From positions 62,001-126,000 of the forward strand of contig JAHXHN010000003.1 of assembly GCA_025656675.1 (NCBI GenBank): a stretch of DNA of 64,000 nt, given 5' to 3'. Below the pieces are notes generated by a model. It worked only from the letters and a program-made list of their open reading frames with translations. It was not told the DNA's origin and did not search any database. A program made the position numbers and the translations under genes. The DNA comes from Candidatus Thiodiazotropha sp. (ex Codakia rugifera). Its GTDB lineage: Bacteria; Pseudomonadota; Gammaproteobacteria; Chromatiales; Chromatiaceae. Positions 26,919 to 35,680 of the stretch are shown piece after piece (the first letter of the stretch is position 1; every line of letters starts with the position of its first letter).

Positions 26919-28252
26919 AACCCCTGATAAAGCCGTTGATATTGATAGCAATGCTTATTGTACTACTCGTGCCTCTTGCAATGGTGGAAGGTGTAGTACA
27001 GGAAAGAGCTGCTTATCGTGACCATGCCGTGCAGGATATTGCCTCATCATGGACGGGTGCTCAGATAGTGAATGGCCCGTTTATTATTGTTGATTACCGG
27101 GTCATCGAGAAGCAAAGACGTTGGGATCAGCGGGCAGAAAAAACGGTCGTGACATCAAAAAGGGTCAAGAAACGTGCCTTGATCCGGCCAATAAAAAGCC
27201 TGGTTTCAGCCGACCTGGATGTCTCTTTTCGGCACCGGGGTATCTATGATGTTCCTGTCTATACTGCATCTATCAAGTTGGATGGTAACTTTGACCTGAA
27301 AGAACTGGATAAGGTACTTGAAGGAGAGAGTGAACCTGTTGTTGACAGAGTTGCCGTTGAGACCGGTGTCTCGGATGCACGTGGGTTCGCAGGTTCACCC
27401 AAACTTAAGTGGAATGAGGACACGCTGAAGGGGAAACCTGGTGTTAGCTACCGGAAAGATGCTCAGGGTTTTCACACATTGATAGATCAGAAAATAATTG
27501 AAAAGGGGAATAAGAAAGTCCGCTTTACAGGGGAATTCAAGCTACGTGGCATCAATGAGATGTTTATCAGGGCAGCAGGATTTGACAGTACAATAGAAAT
27601 GAAATCGAATTGGAAGCATCCCAGTTTTCAGGGTGAATTTCTTCCCGATAAGCGGGTGATAAACAACACCGGCTTTCAATCGAGCTGGAATATCTCTTCA
27701 CTTGCTTCCGGTAATTCATTGATACCGGAGGTCATTAAAAATGATACTGCATTCGATAGTGTGAATAAATTGCGCCACATGGGTGTTCAACTCTTTCAGC
27801 CTGTCGATATTTATACACTAGGTGATCGAGCAACCAAATATGGCGTACTGTTTATTATTGTGACTTTTACACTCTTCTATCTGATTGAAGTAATGAAGGG
27901 AGAACGACTACATCCGATTCAATACTCACTGGTTGGAATGGCACTGGCGATATTCTTCCTTCTGTTGCTGTCCCTAGCCGAGCATATAGGATTCGGTTTT
28001 TCCTATCTAATTGCTTCTACGGCCTGTATTGGAATGATCAGTCTCTATACCCGTTCAATGATATCTGGAAGGCTGGCAATTTTAACAGGTACTGTCCTTT
28101 CGATGTTGTACTTTACCTGCTACATCATCCTGCAATTGGAAGGTTATGCCCTATTGGTCGGCTCACTTCTGCTTTTCGGCCTGCTTGGCAGTGTCATGTA
28201 TGTGACTCGTGGTATTGACTGGTATAAGTTTTCCACCGATCACCGCTTATGA
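26915..28252 (+). CDS. creD: CreD-like inner-membrane protein
   Basis: This is a 445-aa protein with an N-terminal membrane helix at about residues 7-22 (ILIAMLIVLLVPLAMVEGV), close to the 450 residues of E. coli CreD. A periplasmic domain of about 280 residues contains the family stretch RHRGIYDVPVYTASIKLDG. Then RNA-like segments give way to five or six membrane helices from about residue 302 (YGVLFIIVTFTLFYLIEVM). CreD is the main effector induced by CreBC and affects envelope integrity and beta-lactam response in several Gammaproteobacteria. The start is a GTG that overlaps the preceding stop as GTGA, with the strong site GGGAGGTG just upstream. Confidence 0.92.
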   Translation: MKPLIKPLILIAMLIVLLVPLAMVEGVVQERAAYRDHAVQDIASSWTGAQIVNGPFIIVDYRVIEKQRRWDQRAEKTVVTSKRVKKRALIRPIKSLVSADLDVSFRHRGIYDVPVYTASIKLDGNFDLKELDKVLEGESEPVVDRVAVETGVSDARGFAGSPKLKWNEDTLKGKPGVSYRKDAQGFHTLIDQKIIEKGNKKVRFTGEFKLRGINEMFIRAAGFDSTIEMKSNWKHPSFQGEFLPDKRVINNTGFQSSWNISSLASGNSLIPEVIKNDTAFDSVNKLRHMGVQLFQPVDIYTLGDRATKYGVLFIIVTFTLFYLIEVMKGERLHPIQYSLVGMALAIFFLLLLSLAEHIGFGFSYLIASTACIGMISLYTRSMISGRLAILTGTVLSMLYFTCYIILQLEGYALLVGSLLLFGLLGSVMYVTRGIDWYKFSTDHRL

Positions 28253-28278
28253 GTATTGCAATCAAAAGGCAGGTCTAT

Positions 28279-29391
28279 TTAAAAGTCCCTGGCATTCCGC
28301 TTATTCCGCATCACGGGTCGTGGAATGACTTGCAGGTCGACTGAATGTTGTATCGCATCTTGTATCACATGGTGCTGAGGCGACAGGCTGCATGCCGGGT
28401 CTGTTGCCTCAGTGTCGCCCGTGAGGAGATAGGCCTGACAGCGACAACCGCCAAAGCAGGTGCTGCGTTCATCACAACTGCTACAGGGTTCCTGCATCCA
28501 CATCTCGCCGCGGAAACGATTAAAGCCTTGTGACTCTTTCCATATCCAATCGATGCTGTTCTCACGCACGTTAGGCAACTGAAGGCCGGGCAGATCTGCC
28601 GCAGCATGACAGGGCAGCGCTGTACCATTCGGCGAGATGCTGAGAAATACGCGTCCCCAGCCATTCATACAGGGCTTTGGGCGGCCTTCGAAGTAGTCAG
28701 GTACTACGAAATAGATCTTCATGCGATCGTTGTAACGTGTCTGATATTGGTGTGCGATGGCCTCTGCTTTTTTTAACTGTTCTCTGGTTGGAAGCAGAAA
28801 GTCACGGTTTATCAGTGCCCATCCATAATATTGTGCATTGGCCAGTTCTACATAATCCGCACCAAGATCGAGGGCCATATCGAGAATTTCACTGATGCGA
28901 TCCAGGTTGTGTCGGTGCATTACGATATTCAGGACCATTGGATAGCCGTAAGACTTCACCAACTTGGCGACCTGACTTTTCTGGGCAAAACTATCACTAC
29001 CCGCCAGCTTGTTGTTGAGGTCCGGATCATCGGCCTGGAAACTGACCTGAATATGGTCTAGACCGGCTGTTTTCAGGCTGGCTATTCGTGCTTCACTCAT
29101 ACCCATACCGGACGTCAGCAGATTAGTATAGTAGCCCAGTCGTCTAGCCTCTTTTACGATGATTTCAAGATCTTTGCGCAGCAGGGGTTCCCCCCCCGAC
29201 AGGCCAAGCTGTGCGGCACCCAGCTTTCGTGCTTCTGCGAGTACTCGAAGCCACTCATCTGTCTCAAGTTCCTCTTTCCGGTCACCCAACTTCAGGGGAT
29301 TGGAACAGTAGGGACACTGCAGTGGGCAACTGTAAGTAACTTCCGCCAAAAGCCAGAGGGGTCTGACCGGTTCTTGTACTAGATCTGTCAT
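28279..29391 (-). CDS. pqqE: PQQ biosynthesis radical SAM enzyme PqqE
   Basis: This is a 370-aa radical SAM enzyme that crosslinks the Glu and Tyr of PqqA in the first step of PQQ synthesis. It has the radical SAM cluster motif CPLQCPYC (near residue 20) and the SPASM-domain cysteines at the C-terminus (CSSCDERSTCFGGCRCQAYLL). SGGEPLLRKD is the SAM-binding GGE motif. It lies downstream of pqqA on the minus strand, after a terminator-like hairpin. It converges on creD with only 26 bp between stops. Confidence 0.97.
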   Translation of the reverse strand: MTDLVQEPVRPLWLLAEVTYSCPLQCPYCSNPLKLGDRKEELETDEWLRVLAEARKLGAAQLGLSGGEPLLRKDLEIIVKEARRLGYYTNLLTSGMGMSEARIASLKTAGLDHIQVSFQADDPDLNNKLAGSDSFAQKSQVAKLVKSYGYPMVLNIVMHRHNLDRISEILDMALDLGADYVELANAQYYGWALINRDFLLPTREQLKKAEAIAHQYQTRYNDRMKIYFVVPDYFEGRPKPCMNGWGRVFLSISPNGTALPCHAAADLPGLQLPNVRENSIDWIWKESQGFNRFRGEMWMQEPCSSCDERSTCFGGCRCQAYLLTGDTEATDPACSLSPQHHVIQDAIQHSVDLQVIPRPVMRNKRNARDF

Positions 29392-29412
29392 GGCTCACCT
29401 GAAGGAGTAAAC

Positions 29413-29445
29413 AAAAAGGGCGGAAGAGCTACGCTCCCCCGCCCT
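29413..29445 (-). terminator. Rho-independent-type hairpin between pqqA and pqqE
   Basis: On the minus strand the arm GGGCGG and its partner CCGCCC (29439-29444 and 29418-29423) enclose a further GAGC/GCTC stem and are followed by five T. It lies just after pqqA and before pqqE. It would allow partial read-through, giving more pqqA than pqqE transcript, as documented for pqqA in Methylorubrum. Confidence 0.75.
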
Positions 29446-29468
29446 CAATCTTCTACCCAAGACCGGAG

Positions 29469-29546
29469 TTAACGGACTTTTACATAGAGATTAATCTCAA
29501 AACCATAGCGCAGATTTTGAAACGTTGGTTTAGACCACTTAGTCAT
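29469..29546 (-). CDS. pqqA: PQQ precursor peptide PqqA
   Basis: This 25-residue peptide is too short for most gene callers. It reads MTKWSKPTFQNLRYGFEINL then YVKVR. The conserved Glu-x3-Tyr pair (E17 and Y21) is the PQQ backbone. MTKWxKPxxxxLRYGFEI is typical of PqqA. A ribosome site (GGGAGAGAG) lies 6 bases before the ATG. The gene is between pqqD and pqqE instead of in front of pqqB, and is followed by a terminator-like hairpin. A 270-bp spacer separates it from pqqD and may hold its own promoter. Confidence 0.95.
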   Translation of the reverse strand: MTKWSKPTFQNLRYGFEINLYVKVR

Positions 29547-29816
29547 TGTCACTCTCTCCCATTCGCTTATCTGGTTAGTGGATTGGTTGCCTCTTTTAAA
29601 TCGTTAGAGGTAACACTCGTTATTATTGATACAAGTAACATGCCAAAAGGTCTTTTGGTCACTATTCAGGGTATATGGGAACCTTAGTGCTGTTTTTTAT
29701 GGATAAAGCCGCAGATTGGTTAATTTTATCCAACCAATAGCCGTTTTTCACTGTCTCAATGAGCCATCTGTAGTAACAAATGTGCAGATTCTGAACACAA
29801 AAGCACAGCAATGTCT
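29547..29816. other. Spacer between pqqD and pqqA
   Basis: This is a 270-bp AT-rich region without a gene. No sigma-54 match (GG-N10-GC) facing pqqA is seen. It probably contains a sigma-70-type promoter or an attenuator for pqqA, but no single -35/-10 pair stands out to me. pqqD terminates at its left part. Confidence 0.3.
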
Positions 29817-30092
29817 TTACAGACGTCGCAACCAACCTTGATCCAGAGCAGCGGTGATAAGTTCTACAACATCCTTTGTCAAACCAGTTTCACCATAAGC
29901 CTGTTCCAAGTCGGTGATGACTTGTTCCAGCGGTGTTTCACCGTCACAGCGATTGAGTATTTCAGCAGCACTTTGATTGAGCTGCACCATCCCTTCAGGA
30001 TAGAGGACAACCCATGCCTGTTGTGCTTCTTCAAATTGCAATCGATGCCCCATTGCAATGCCGTAACATTCGTTTAGGTTTAGTCCACTCAT
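29817..30092 (-). CDS. pqqD: PQQ peptide chaperone PqqD
   Basis: This 91-aa protein is the PqqA-binding chaperone that delivers the peptide to PqqE. The family pattern is clear: [48 protein letters not shown]. The start overlaps the pqqC stop (ATGA). It is the third gene of pqqB-C-D, followed by a spacer before pqqA. Confidence 0.95.
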   Translation of the reverse strand: MSGLNLNECYGIAMGHRLQFEEAQQAWVVLYPEGMVQLNQSAAEILNRCDGETPLEQVITDLEQAYGETGLTKDVVELITAALDQGWLRRL

Positions 30093-30817
30093 GATTGCTC
30101 CTCCTGGTTGAAATAGGGAGGCATCTCCAATACATAAGCCATGTACATCGCATCCAGCATAGACCAGAGAATATCCAGCTTGAGTTGCAGAATCTCCAGT
30201 GCCCGCTGTTGACGCTCAGGTGTGTTGAACCACGCCAGGGTGACTGCCAGACCATGTTCAACATCACGACTTGCCTGACTGACCCGCTTGCGAAAATAAT
30301 CAAGTCCCGATGACTCTATCCACGGATAATCCCGTGGCCAGTTCTCCAGACGCTGACGATGTATCTTGGGAGCGAACAGCTCCGTCAGCGATGAGCAGAT
30401 ACCTTCATGCCATTCGGCATTTCGAACAAATTCAAGATAGGCGTTTACCGCAAAGCGTACACCGGGAAGAACATGTTCCTGTGACCAGATCTCTTCTCTG
30501 GTAAGACCGCATGCTATACCCAGACGAACCCACGCCTCTATACCTCCCTCTTCACCCTCGTAGCCATCATGATCGAGAATTCGCTGTAACCAGATTCGTC
30601 GCGTGGCTGGATCGGGGCAGTTGGCCATCAACGCAGCATCTTTACGGGGAATGGTGATTTGATAGTAGAACCGATTGGCAACCCACCCCCTTATCTGTTC
30701 AGGATTCAACGCTCCATTTGCCATCATCCGATGGTAGGGATGATGGATATGGTAGCGGGAGCTACGGGCTCTTAGCGCTGACTCAAATGCTTCCTGGCTC
30801 CACGGGTGGGTTTCCAA
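30089..30817 (-). CDS. pqqC: Pyrroloquinoline-quinone synthase PqqC
   Basis: This 242-aa cofactorless oxidase catalyses the final ring closure and oxidation of PQQ. Motifs are [33 protein letters not shown] and [23 protein letters not shown](L)[19 protein letters not shown]. These match the family, including the His and Arg active-site residues. It overlaps pqqD by 4 bp and lies 26 bp after pqqB. Confidence 0.97.
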   Translation of the reverse strand: METHPWSQEAFESALRARSSRYHIHHPYHRMMANGALNPEQIRGWVANRFYYQITIPRKDAALMANCPDPATRRIWLQRILDHDGYEGEEGGIEAWVRLGIACGLTREEIWSQEHVLPGVRFAVNAYLEFVRNAEWHEGICSSLTELFAPKIHRQRLENWPRDYPWIESSGLDYFRKRVSQASRDVEHGLAVTLAWFNTPERQQRALEILQLKLDILWSMLDAMYMAYVLEMPPYFNQEEQS

Positions 30818-30843
30818 GTCGATCTCCTCTCATCAATAAAACG

Positions 30844-31761
30844 TCAGACATCAATTTCCATACCATCATGTGAGACTGCTATCCCCGCTGCGCTCAATGC
30901 AGCTCGTTCGGGTGAATCCTCCACTAACATGGGGTTGGTATTGTTGATGTGAATCAGAACCTTGTGTTGTCGTTGGAAAGAGCTCAATGACTCGATCATT
31001 CCACCTGCGCCTGACTGAGGCAGATGTCCCATGGCGAGCGAACGCCTTGTACCTACACCACGACGCTCCATTTCATCATCCGTCCAGCAGGTACCATCTA
31101 CAAGCAGCAGATCGGAAGCGTGCATTACCGGTTCCAGGTGCGGTTCAATACAAGCCAGCCCTGGTGCATAGAACATACTTCGTCCCGTTGCTTTATCCTG
31201 AACATGAATCCCGATATTGTCACCAGGATGCGGGTCCTCCCTATGAGGAGAATATGGAGGGGCCTTGCTGGTCAGGGCCATGGCGGTAAAAACCAATCCA
31301 TCGATACCCGTGATACCAAAACTCGTTCCATTAATCGGAATCTCGTTCCAGACTACCCCACAATAGTGTTCGAGCATATTCAGCACCGGGAAGCCGGTGG
31401 TTAAATCCTGATGCACCATGCGTGTGCAGTAGACTTCGAGAGGACGACTGTTTTCCCTTAACAGAATAAGACCTGTGGAATGATCTATTTGACTGTCGAT
31501 CAGGAGCACGGCCCTGATACCTGTATCCCGTTTGTTCCGTGCTGGTTGTAGAGCTGGAAAGTCTATGATTTGTTGCCTGATGTCAGGAGATGCATTCACC
31601 AACAGCCATTCCTCACCATCACTGCTGATTGCAATCGAGGACTGAGTACGCTGTCTGGCGTTGAGATGCCCTGAACGCACACCGGTGCAGTTCTCGCAAT
31701 TGCAATTCCACTGGGGAAACCCTCCACCTGCACCAGATCCCAATACCCTGACTTTTAACAT
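30844..31761 (-). CDS. pqqB: PQQ biosynthesis protein PqqB
   Basis: This 305-aa metallo-beta-lactamase-fold protein is the hydroxylase-type PqqB. It begins [25 protein letters not shown], the signature N-terminus with its Cys zinc site. [25 protein letters not shown] and [10 protein letters not shown] supply the MBL-fold His/Asp region. It starts pqqB-C-D, with a dihaem cytochrome gene 54 bp upstream. A sigma-54 promoter further upstream (32700-32715) could drive both. Confidence 0.97.
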   Translation of the reverse strand: MLKVRVLGSGAGGGFPQWNCNCENCTGVRSGHLNARQRTQSSIAISSDGEEWLLVNASPDIRQQIIDFPALQPARNKRDTGIRAVLLIDSQIDHSTGLILLRENSRPLEVYCTRMVHQDLTTGFPVLNMLEHYCGVVWNEIPINGTSFGITGIDGLVFTAMALTSKAPPYSPHREDPHPGDNIGIHVQDKATGRSMFYAPGLACIEPHLEPVMHASDLLLVDGTCWTDDEMERRGVGTRRSLAMGHLPQSGAGGMIESLSSFQRQHKVLIHINNTNPMLVEDSPERAALSAAGIAVSHDGMEIDV

Positions 31762-31815
31762 TGACCTGAACCGTTCATATTGTATGTGATCAGGTTGAAA
31801 TGCCTATCGTCGATA

Positions 31816-32553
31816 TCACTGCCTGCCCGCCGGAGGTTCGACATAGGCAGGAATACCCTTGGTATCAAGTGATAATATCCAATGTACCAGATCGGCTGCA
31901 TCCTCATTTTTCAAGGCCACATTGGGTGGCATAAACTGCATATTGACGTTATGCCAAATTTTCTGGTTACCCTGAGTACCATTTTTCACCGAGTCGAGGA
32001 GTTTATGCGGGCTGTTTGCTCTATCCTCATAGCGAGCGGCTATTTCCCTGAATGAGGGGGCAAGAGGGACAACACGCAGTTCTTTGACAGGGTCCATTCG
32101 ATGACAGATTGTACAGCCACTCACTGTGGAGAGTGTCAGCATTCTGTCATGATGTAGCAGTCTTTTCGCCAATGCCGAATCGATATCCAGATCAAGTATC
32201 CAGTTGACCAGCGCCGCAGCGGTATCACGCGAGATATTGACATTCGGCGGCATAAATCTCATACCGACCTTGCCACTCCAGGCCTGATCCTGATAGACCG
32301 TTCCATGCATGACACGGTCAAGTAGACGGTTGAATGCATCACCATCTTTTTTATAACGTATTGCAATTTCCTGATAGCTGGGGGCAAGTGGTAGATTGTC
32401 TGTCGAAACAGGTGCTACCAAGTGACAGATAAAACAGCCGGAAGCATTGGCAAGAGCCAACATCTCCTCATCCTTCGCATGACTGACAGATGCCACTAAG
32501 ATAAGGACTGTTGTAATAATGCCGCTAAAAGACAACTTTAGCCTTGCCATCAT
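31816..32553 (-). CDS. Dihaem cytochrome c with duplicated domain
   Basis: This 245-aa exported cytochrome has two CXXCH sites: CFICH near residue 40 and CTICH near residue 150. The two halves are internal duplicates; both contain LAPSxxEIAxRY, FMPPNV (Met ligand) and LVxWILxLD. The signal peptide ends near SHA. Each domain is close to the cytochrome c-551/552 type. It is 54 bp upstream of pqqB with no promoter-like T-run between, suggesting co-transcription. It may carry electrons from a quinoprotein. This is inferred from context. Confidence 0.88.
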   Translation of the reverse strand: MMARLKLSFSGIITTVLILVASVSHAKDEEMLALANASGCFICHLVAPVSTDNLPLAPSYQEIAIRYKKDGDAFNRLLDRVMHGTVYQDQAWSGKVGMRFMPPNVNISRDTAAALVNWILDLDIDSALAKRLLHHDRMLTLSTVSGCTICHRMDPVKELRVVPLAPSFREIAARYEDRANSPHKLLDSVKNGTQGNQKIWHNVNMQFMPPNVALKNEDAADLVHWILSLDTKGIPAYVEPPAGRQ

Positions 32554-32699
32554 GAATCTCCCCTGGTTGGTATAACGCCGGTGTTAGTGCTGGTAATTAG
32601 TGTTTGTTCTGATCATAGCCAGATAACAGGCCAGAAGATAATTTTCAGCCGGTTAAACATCTTACTACGCAGTGCATTCATCTACTTTAATAAAGTATT

Positions 32700-32715
32700 A
32701 GCAACAACTGTGCCT
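32700..32715 (-). promoter_or_regulatory. Sigma-54 promoter of dihaem cytochrome/pqq genes
   Basis: The minus strand reads AGGCACAGTTGTTGCT, with GG-N10-GC at exact spacing; only the first position (A for T) departs from TGGCAC-N5-TTGC. It faces the cytochrome gene at 32553, about 147 bp away. A matching promoter on the other strand lies at 32929. Confidence 0.7.
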
Positions 32716-32783
32716 ATCTTCCATACCAATTTCCATTAATTTTTGTATTACTTTTTCCTAAACCCCAACCCACACGATAATAA

Positions 32784-32844
32784 AGCGAGGTGTTGTAAGG
32801 TGTTCGCTAGAATGAGAATGATTGGCGACCCCATCTGTGGTGTT
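32784..32844. promoter_or_regulatory. Repeat cluster between divergent sigma-54 promoters
   Basis: AGGTGTT occurs at 32788 and 32798, exactly 10 bp apart, inside an AGCGA...TCGCT inverted repeat (32784-32808). A third GGTGTT is at 32839-32844. The cluster lies between the minus-strand promoter at 32700 and the plus-strand promoter at 32929, where a shared enhancer-binding site would be expected. GGTGTTG is also the reverse complement of the CAACACC core in the exaC palindrome. Confidence 0.4.
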
Positions 32845-32928
32845 CAATATTCGTAGTCAATGCCCCATAAATGAAACAGTCCCATACAATCATCTGGAGA
32901 CTGAAGCTGGTTCAGTAGCGCACTCCTT

Positions 32929-32945
32929 TGGCACAGACTATGCTT
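32929..32945 (+). promoter_or_regulatory. Sigma-54 promoter of ExbB/ExbD-like operon
   Basis: TGGCACAGACTATGCTT has GG-N10-GC spacing and a perfect TGGCAC -24 element. It faces the TTG start at 33001. Its divergent partner at 32700 serves the cytochrome and pqq genes, so the two operons share one control region. Confidence 0.78.
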
Positions 32946-33000
32946 TGTATCACTACTAGTTGTACAAGATTTAAACAGAATAAATAACGAGAAGATCAAT

Positions 33001-33738
33001 TTGCGTCAATCCCAAACAACCTATGGACTGTTTCTTCAATGGCTACTGTTGTTCGGGTTGTTGGCTTTTATTACCTGGCTATTTTGGGATCAGGGCCTAC
33101 TGCAAAAGGTTTTGATATCTGATCCTACGCATATTACCTTGATTATCTTATTACTGTTTCTCATTGCCACAGGCCATTGTGCAACACGTAGCCTCTTTTT
33201 GTCTCATGAACAGAATGCCCTTGGACAGATTATCGCATCTGCCGCAACCAATCCTCCCGGATCAGGTAGCAATCGGTGGTGGGCAGATCAACTGCCCAAC
33301 AGTACATCGCTGTCAGGACAGTTGATAACTGGTGTAGTTGTCAAACAGGATGTTCATCCAGATATTCAGAACAAACCCGACACACAACTGCTTGCGCAGG
33401 TGATGGCAGAACAGGCAAGAGGCCAACATGAAGCAGGCTGGTTTGTCTGTGGCCTGCTGGTAAAACTGGGCCTGCTGGGTACAGTGGTTGGTTTTGTAAT
33501 CATGCTCGCCCCGGTTGCTGAACTGGAGTCTTTTGACTTATCCGATATACAGGGTTTACTACAGCGTATGACTACCGGTATGGGTGTAGCCCTGAATACG
33601 ACCCTGATGGGGCTCAGTTGCAGTATGTTGCTTGGTATGCAGTACTTGATGCTTGACCGTGCTGCCGACCGTCTGGTGGCTGAAGCCATACAGTTTACTG
33701 AAACACGGTTGTTTAACGTGACAGATCAAGGAAAGTGA
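33001..33738 (+). CDS. MotA/TolQ/ExbB-family proton-channel protein
   Basis: This 245-aa membrane protein matches the TolQ/ExbB channel family. It has membrane helices at about residues 10-28 and 40-58. A third is at about 148-166 (GLLVKLGLLGTVVGFVIMLAP), and a fourth at about 190-212 (MTTGMGVALNTTLMGLSCSMLLG). This last part is the conserved GMGVALxTTLxGL signature. It starts at TTG (33001) with GAGAAG upstream, and is followed after 4 bp by an ExbD-like partner. ExbB/D pairs energise TonB or other envelope complexes. The partner and neighbours do not match a normal exbB-exbD-tonB cluster. Confidence 0.85.
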   Translation: MRQSQTTYGLFLQWLLLFGLLAFITWLFWDQGLLQKVLISDPTHITLIILLLFLIATGHCATRSLFLSHEQNALGQIIASAATNPPGSGSNRWWADQLPNSTSLSGQLITGVVVKQDVHPDIQNKPDTQLLAQVMAEQARGQHEAGWFVCGLLVKLGLLGTVVGFVIMLAPVAELESFDLSDIQGLLQRMTTGMGVALNTTLMGLSCSMLLGMQYLMLDRAADRLVAEAIQFTETRLFNVTDQGK

Positions 33739-33742
33739 ATAC

Positions 33743-34351
33743 ATGGCCATGTTTCGCAATCCCCGTCAGTTTGATGCAGATCCATTTACCGACCTGCTGT
33801 TTAATGCCCTGCTTGCGTTTACCTTTTTATTTCTGGTCGCATTGATGTTTTTAAATCCACCCGCAAAGACAGGCGTCATCAATCCCAAGGCCGATTTTCT
33901 GATCTCTGTAACCTGGGCTGATAACAGTCCTGATGATATCGATACATGGATGGAAGGTCCCAATGGCCAACTGATCTGGTTCAAGAATCCCCAGGCGAAT
34001 CTGATGCACTTGGACAGAGACGACCGTGGCATGACCAATGACACCCTGTTGATCAATGGTCAGACTATCCAGAATCCATTGAACCAGGAGATCGTAACCA
34101 TACGGGGTCGCCCCCCTGGCGAATATGTGATTAATGTCCACTACTACAACAGCAAAACACAAAGCTCTGTTCCGGTAACTGTTTATCTGGCGGAAGTAAA
34201 TCCTGCATTGAAAGTGCTGCACTATGCAACCCTGATGCTGGAACGCGTTGGTGAAGAGAAAACAGCTGTACGGTTTACCATCGGCACCAATGGCCAAGTC
34301 AGTGACATTAATACCTTAGAAAAGTCGATTGTCAAAGTAGGAAAGATATGA
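33743..34351 (+). CDS. ExbD/TolR-like single-helix protein fused to a DUF2135/YfaP-like domain
   Basis: This is a 202-aa protein. Its single N-terminal helix, at about residues 16-40 (TDLLFNALLAFTFLFLVALMF), begins with an Asp (D17), as in the TolR/ExbD proton pathway. The rest is not an ExbD periplasmic domain. Residues 50-110 look like a DUF2135/YfaP-type beta domain (DFLISVTWADNSPDDIDTWM, EGPNGQLIWF). The C-terminus is compact beta (RPPGEYVINVHYYNSKTQSS). It ends with an ATGA overlap to the next gene. So the proton channel is linked to a different periplasmic module. The family is recognised in part; the combination is unfamiliar to me. Confidence 0.7.
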   Translation: MAMFRNPRQFDADPFTDLLFNALLAFTFLFLVALMFLNPPAKTGVINPKADFLISVTWADNSPDDIDTWMEGPNGQLIWFKNPQANLMHLDRDDRGMTNDTLLINGQTIQNPLNQEIVTIRGRPPGEYVINVHYYNSKTQSSVPVTVYLAEVNPALKVLHYATLMLERVGEEKTAVRFTIGTNGQVSDINTLEKSIVKVGKI

Positions 34352-34863
34352 GTGAATCCGTACTCCTGCTGCTGCTCGCATACGTTGCTTTGGCCGCATT
34401 GGTAGCGGCGGCATTGATTGCAAGCCGATTTCCCTTCCTGGTCAAACTCATCATCCTGCTAGTGACCACTGCACTCTATTTTGTCAGTTACCAGGGTTGG
34501 CAATCAGCTCAAGGCTGGCCCGCCAAGGCAGATGTTCCTGAGCGTTTTTTACTGCACGCTTCAGTCGTCGATGAACCCGACAAGAGTACCGGATCTCCAG
34601 GCTCGATTACAATCTGGGCATCGGACCTTGGTAGCGGAAAACCGGCTGATGAACCCCGCGCCTACCAACTAAGTTACGGCAAAGCGCTCCATTCCGATTT
34701 AGAGGATGCGCTAAGAAACATGCGCAACGGCATTATTCAACTAGGACGGATTACGGTTTCCGACAATCAGTCTGACAGGCCCACAGACTTCACACGTTTC
34801 GGCGAGAAGAGAGAGAAGATCGAGATCTACTCCCTCCCCGATCCAGCACTGCCGGAAAAATGA
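34348..34863 (+). CDS. Two-helix membrane protein of ExbB/D-like operon, unknown
   Basis: This is a 171-aa protein with two closely spaced N-terminal membrane helices (about residues 5-25 and 31-49), then a periplasmic C-terminal region. That region is mixed alpha/beta with SITIWASDLGSGKPADEPRAYQLSYGKALHSDLEDA. I do not recognise a family. ATGA overlaps at both ends make it translationally coupled to its neighbours. A subunit of an envelope complex with the preceding two proteins is the simplest reading. Confidence 0.7.
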   Translation: MSESVLLLLLAYVALAALVAAALIASRFPFLVKLIILLVTTALYFVSYQGWQSAQGWPAKADVPERFLLHASVVDEPDKSTGSPGSITIWASDLGSGKPADEPRAYQLSYGKALHSDLEDALRNMRNGIIQLGRITVSDNQSDRPTDFTRFGEKREKIEIYSLPDPALPEK

Positions 34864-35561
34864 GAATTTCTCTTACGATAGTATTGTCTGTTATTTTTCT
34901 ACAATCGTGTTCGAATGCAGCGTTCGATACTCAGAGCTATTTCCCAATGCAGCCAGGTATGCGGTGGGACTATCAGGTCTCGACTGAAGTTGCCAATGGC
35001 AGAGAAAACTCTGAGTATACTATTTCCATTGGTGAAGCAGAGTTGGTTAACGGAGTTCCATACAGTGTGCGTATCACCAGTGATGGCACACGTTATTATG
35101 TAACTGAGAATGAAACCGGGATCTATCGTATAGCCAAGCGCACCCTGGTTGAAAGCAAACCCGTGTTAGATGATGCACCAAACTGGATTTTAAAATATCC
35201 CTATAAAATAGGTACCAGCTGGAGCAACAATACATCCCCTTTTGTATTACGTCGCATCCATCCCTATGAAGAGCGACTCACACGTGGCATGAACCTCAAG
35301 ATGGCCTTCCAGATAGCTGCCGAGGATGAAACAGTGGTTGTGCCAGCTGGTCAGTTTAAACACTGCATACGCGTTGACGGAGAGGCGAACTTTACAATCT
35401 ATGCAGATGCCAGTAGTGGTTATGAAGAGATATTGATCAATACGACAGAGTGGTATGCCCCCGGTGTCGGATTGGTGAAATTATTGCGTGAAGAACCCCT
35501 GGATAACGGTGTATTCGCAGGGGGGCATGTATTATTTGAATTGAAGAAGCTCATGTATTGA
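34860..35561 (+). CDS. Exported lipoprotein of ExbB/D-like operon, unknown
   Basis: This is a 233-aa protein with a lipobox (FLQSC at about residues 13-17), so probably an outer-membrane or periplasm-facing lipoprotein. The body has an all-beta look (YFPMQPGMRWDYQVSTEV, PYSVRITSDGTRYYV, TEWYAPGVGLVKLLREE). This shape is shared by several DUF-type lipoproteins, but I cannot name the family. It is the last of four genes and starts at the ATGA overlap with the preceding gene. Confidence 0.7.
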   Translation: MRISLTIVLSVIFLQSCSNAAFDTQSYFPMQPGMRWDYQVSTEVANGRENSEYTISIGEAELVNGVPYSVRITSDGTRYYVTENETGIYRIAKRTLVESKPVLDDAPNWILKYPYKIGTSWSNNTSPFVLRRIHPYEERLTRGMNLKMAFQIAAEDETVVVPAGQFKHCIRVDGEANFTIYADASSGYEEILINTTEWYAPGVGLVKLLREEPLDNGVFAGGHVLFELKKLMY

Positions 35562-35680
35562 TTGATTCCACCCATGATCAAGTGGACAGAGCAACCCTTT
35601 ATCATTAAGAATTCAAAGACGCAGTACAGATTGTCACAGAACTAGTGAAATGAATAACTATGGGGAATGTGCCTATTGAA

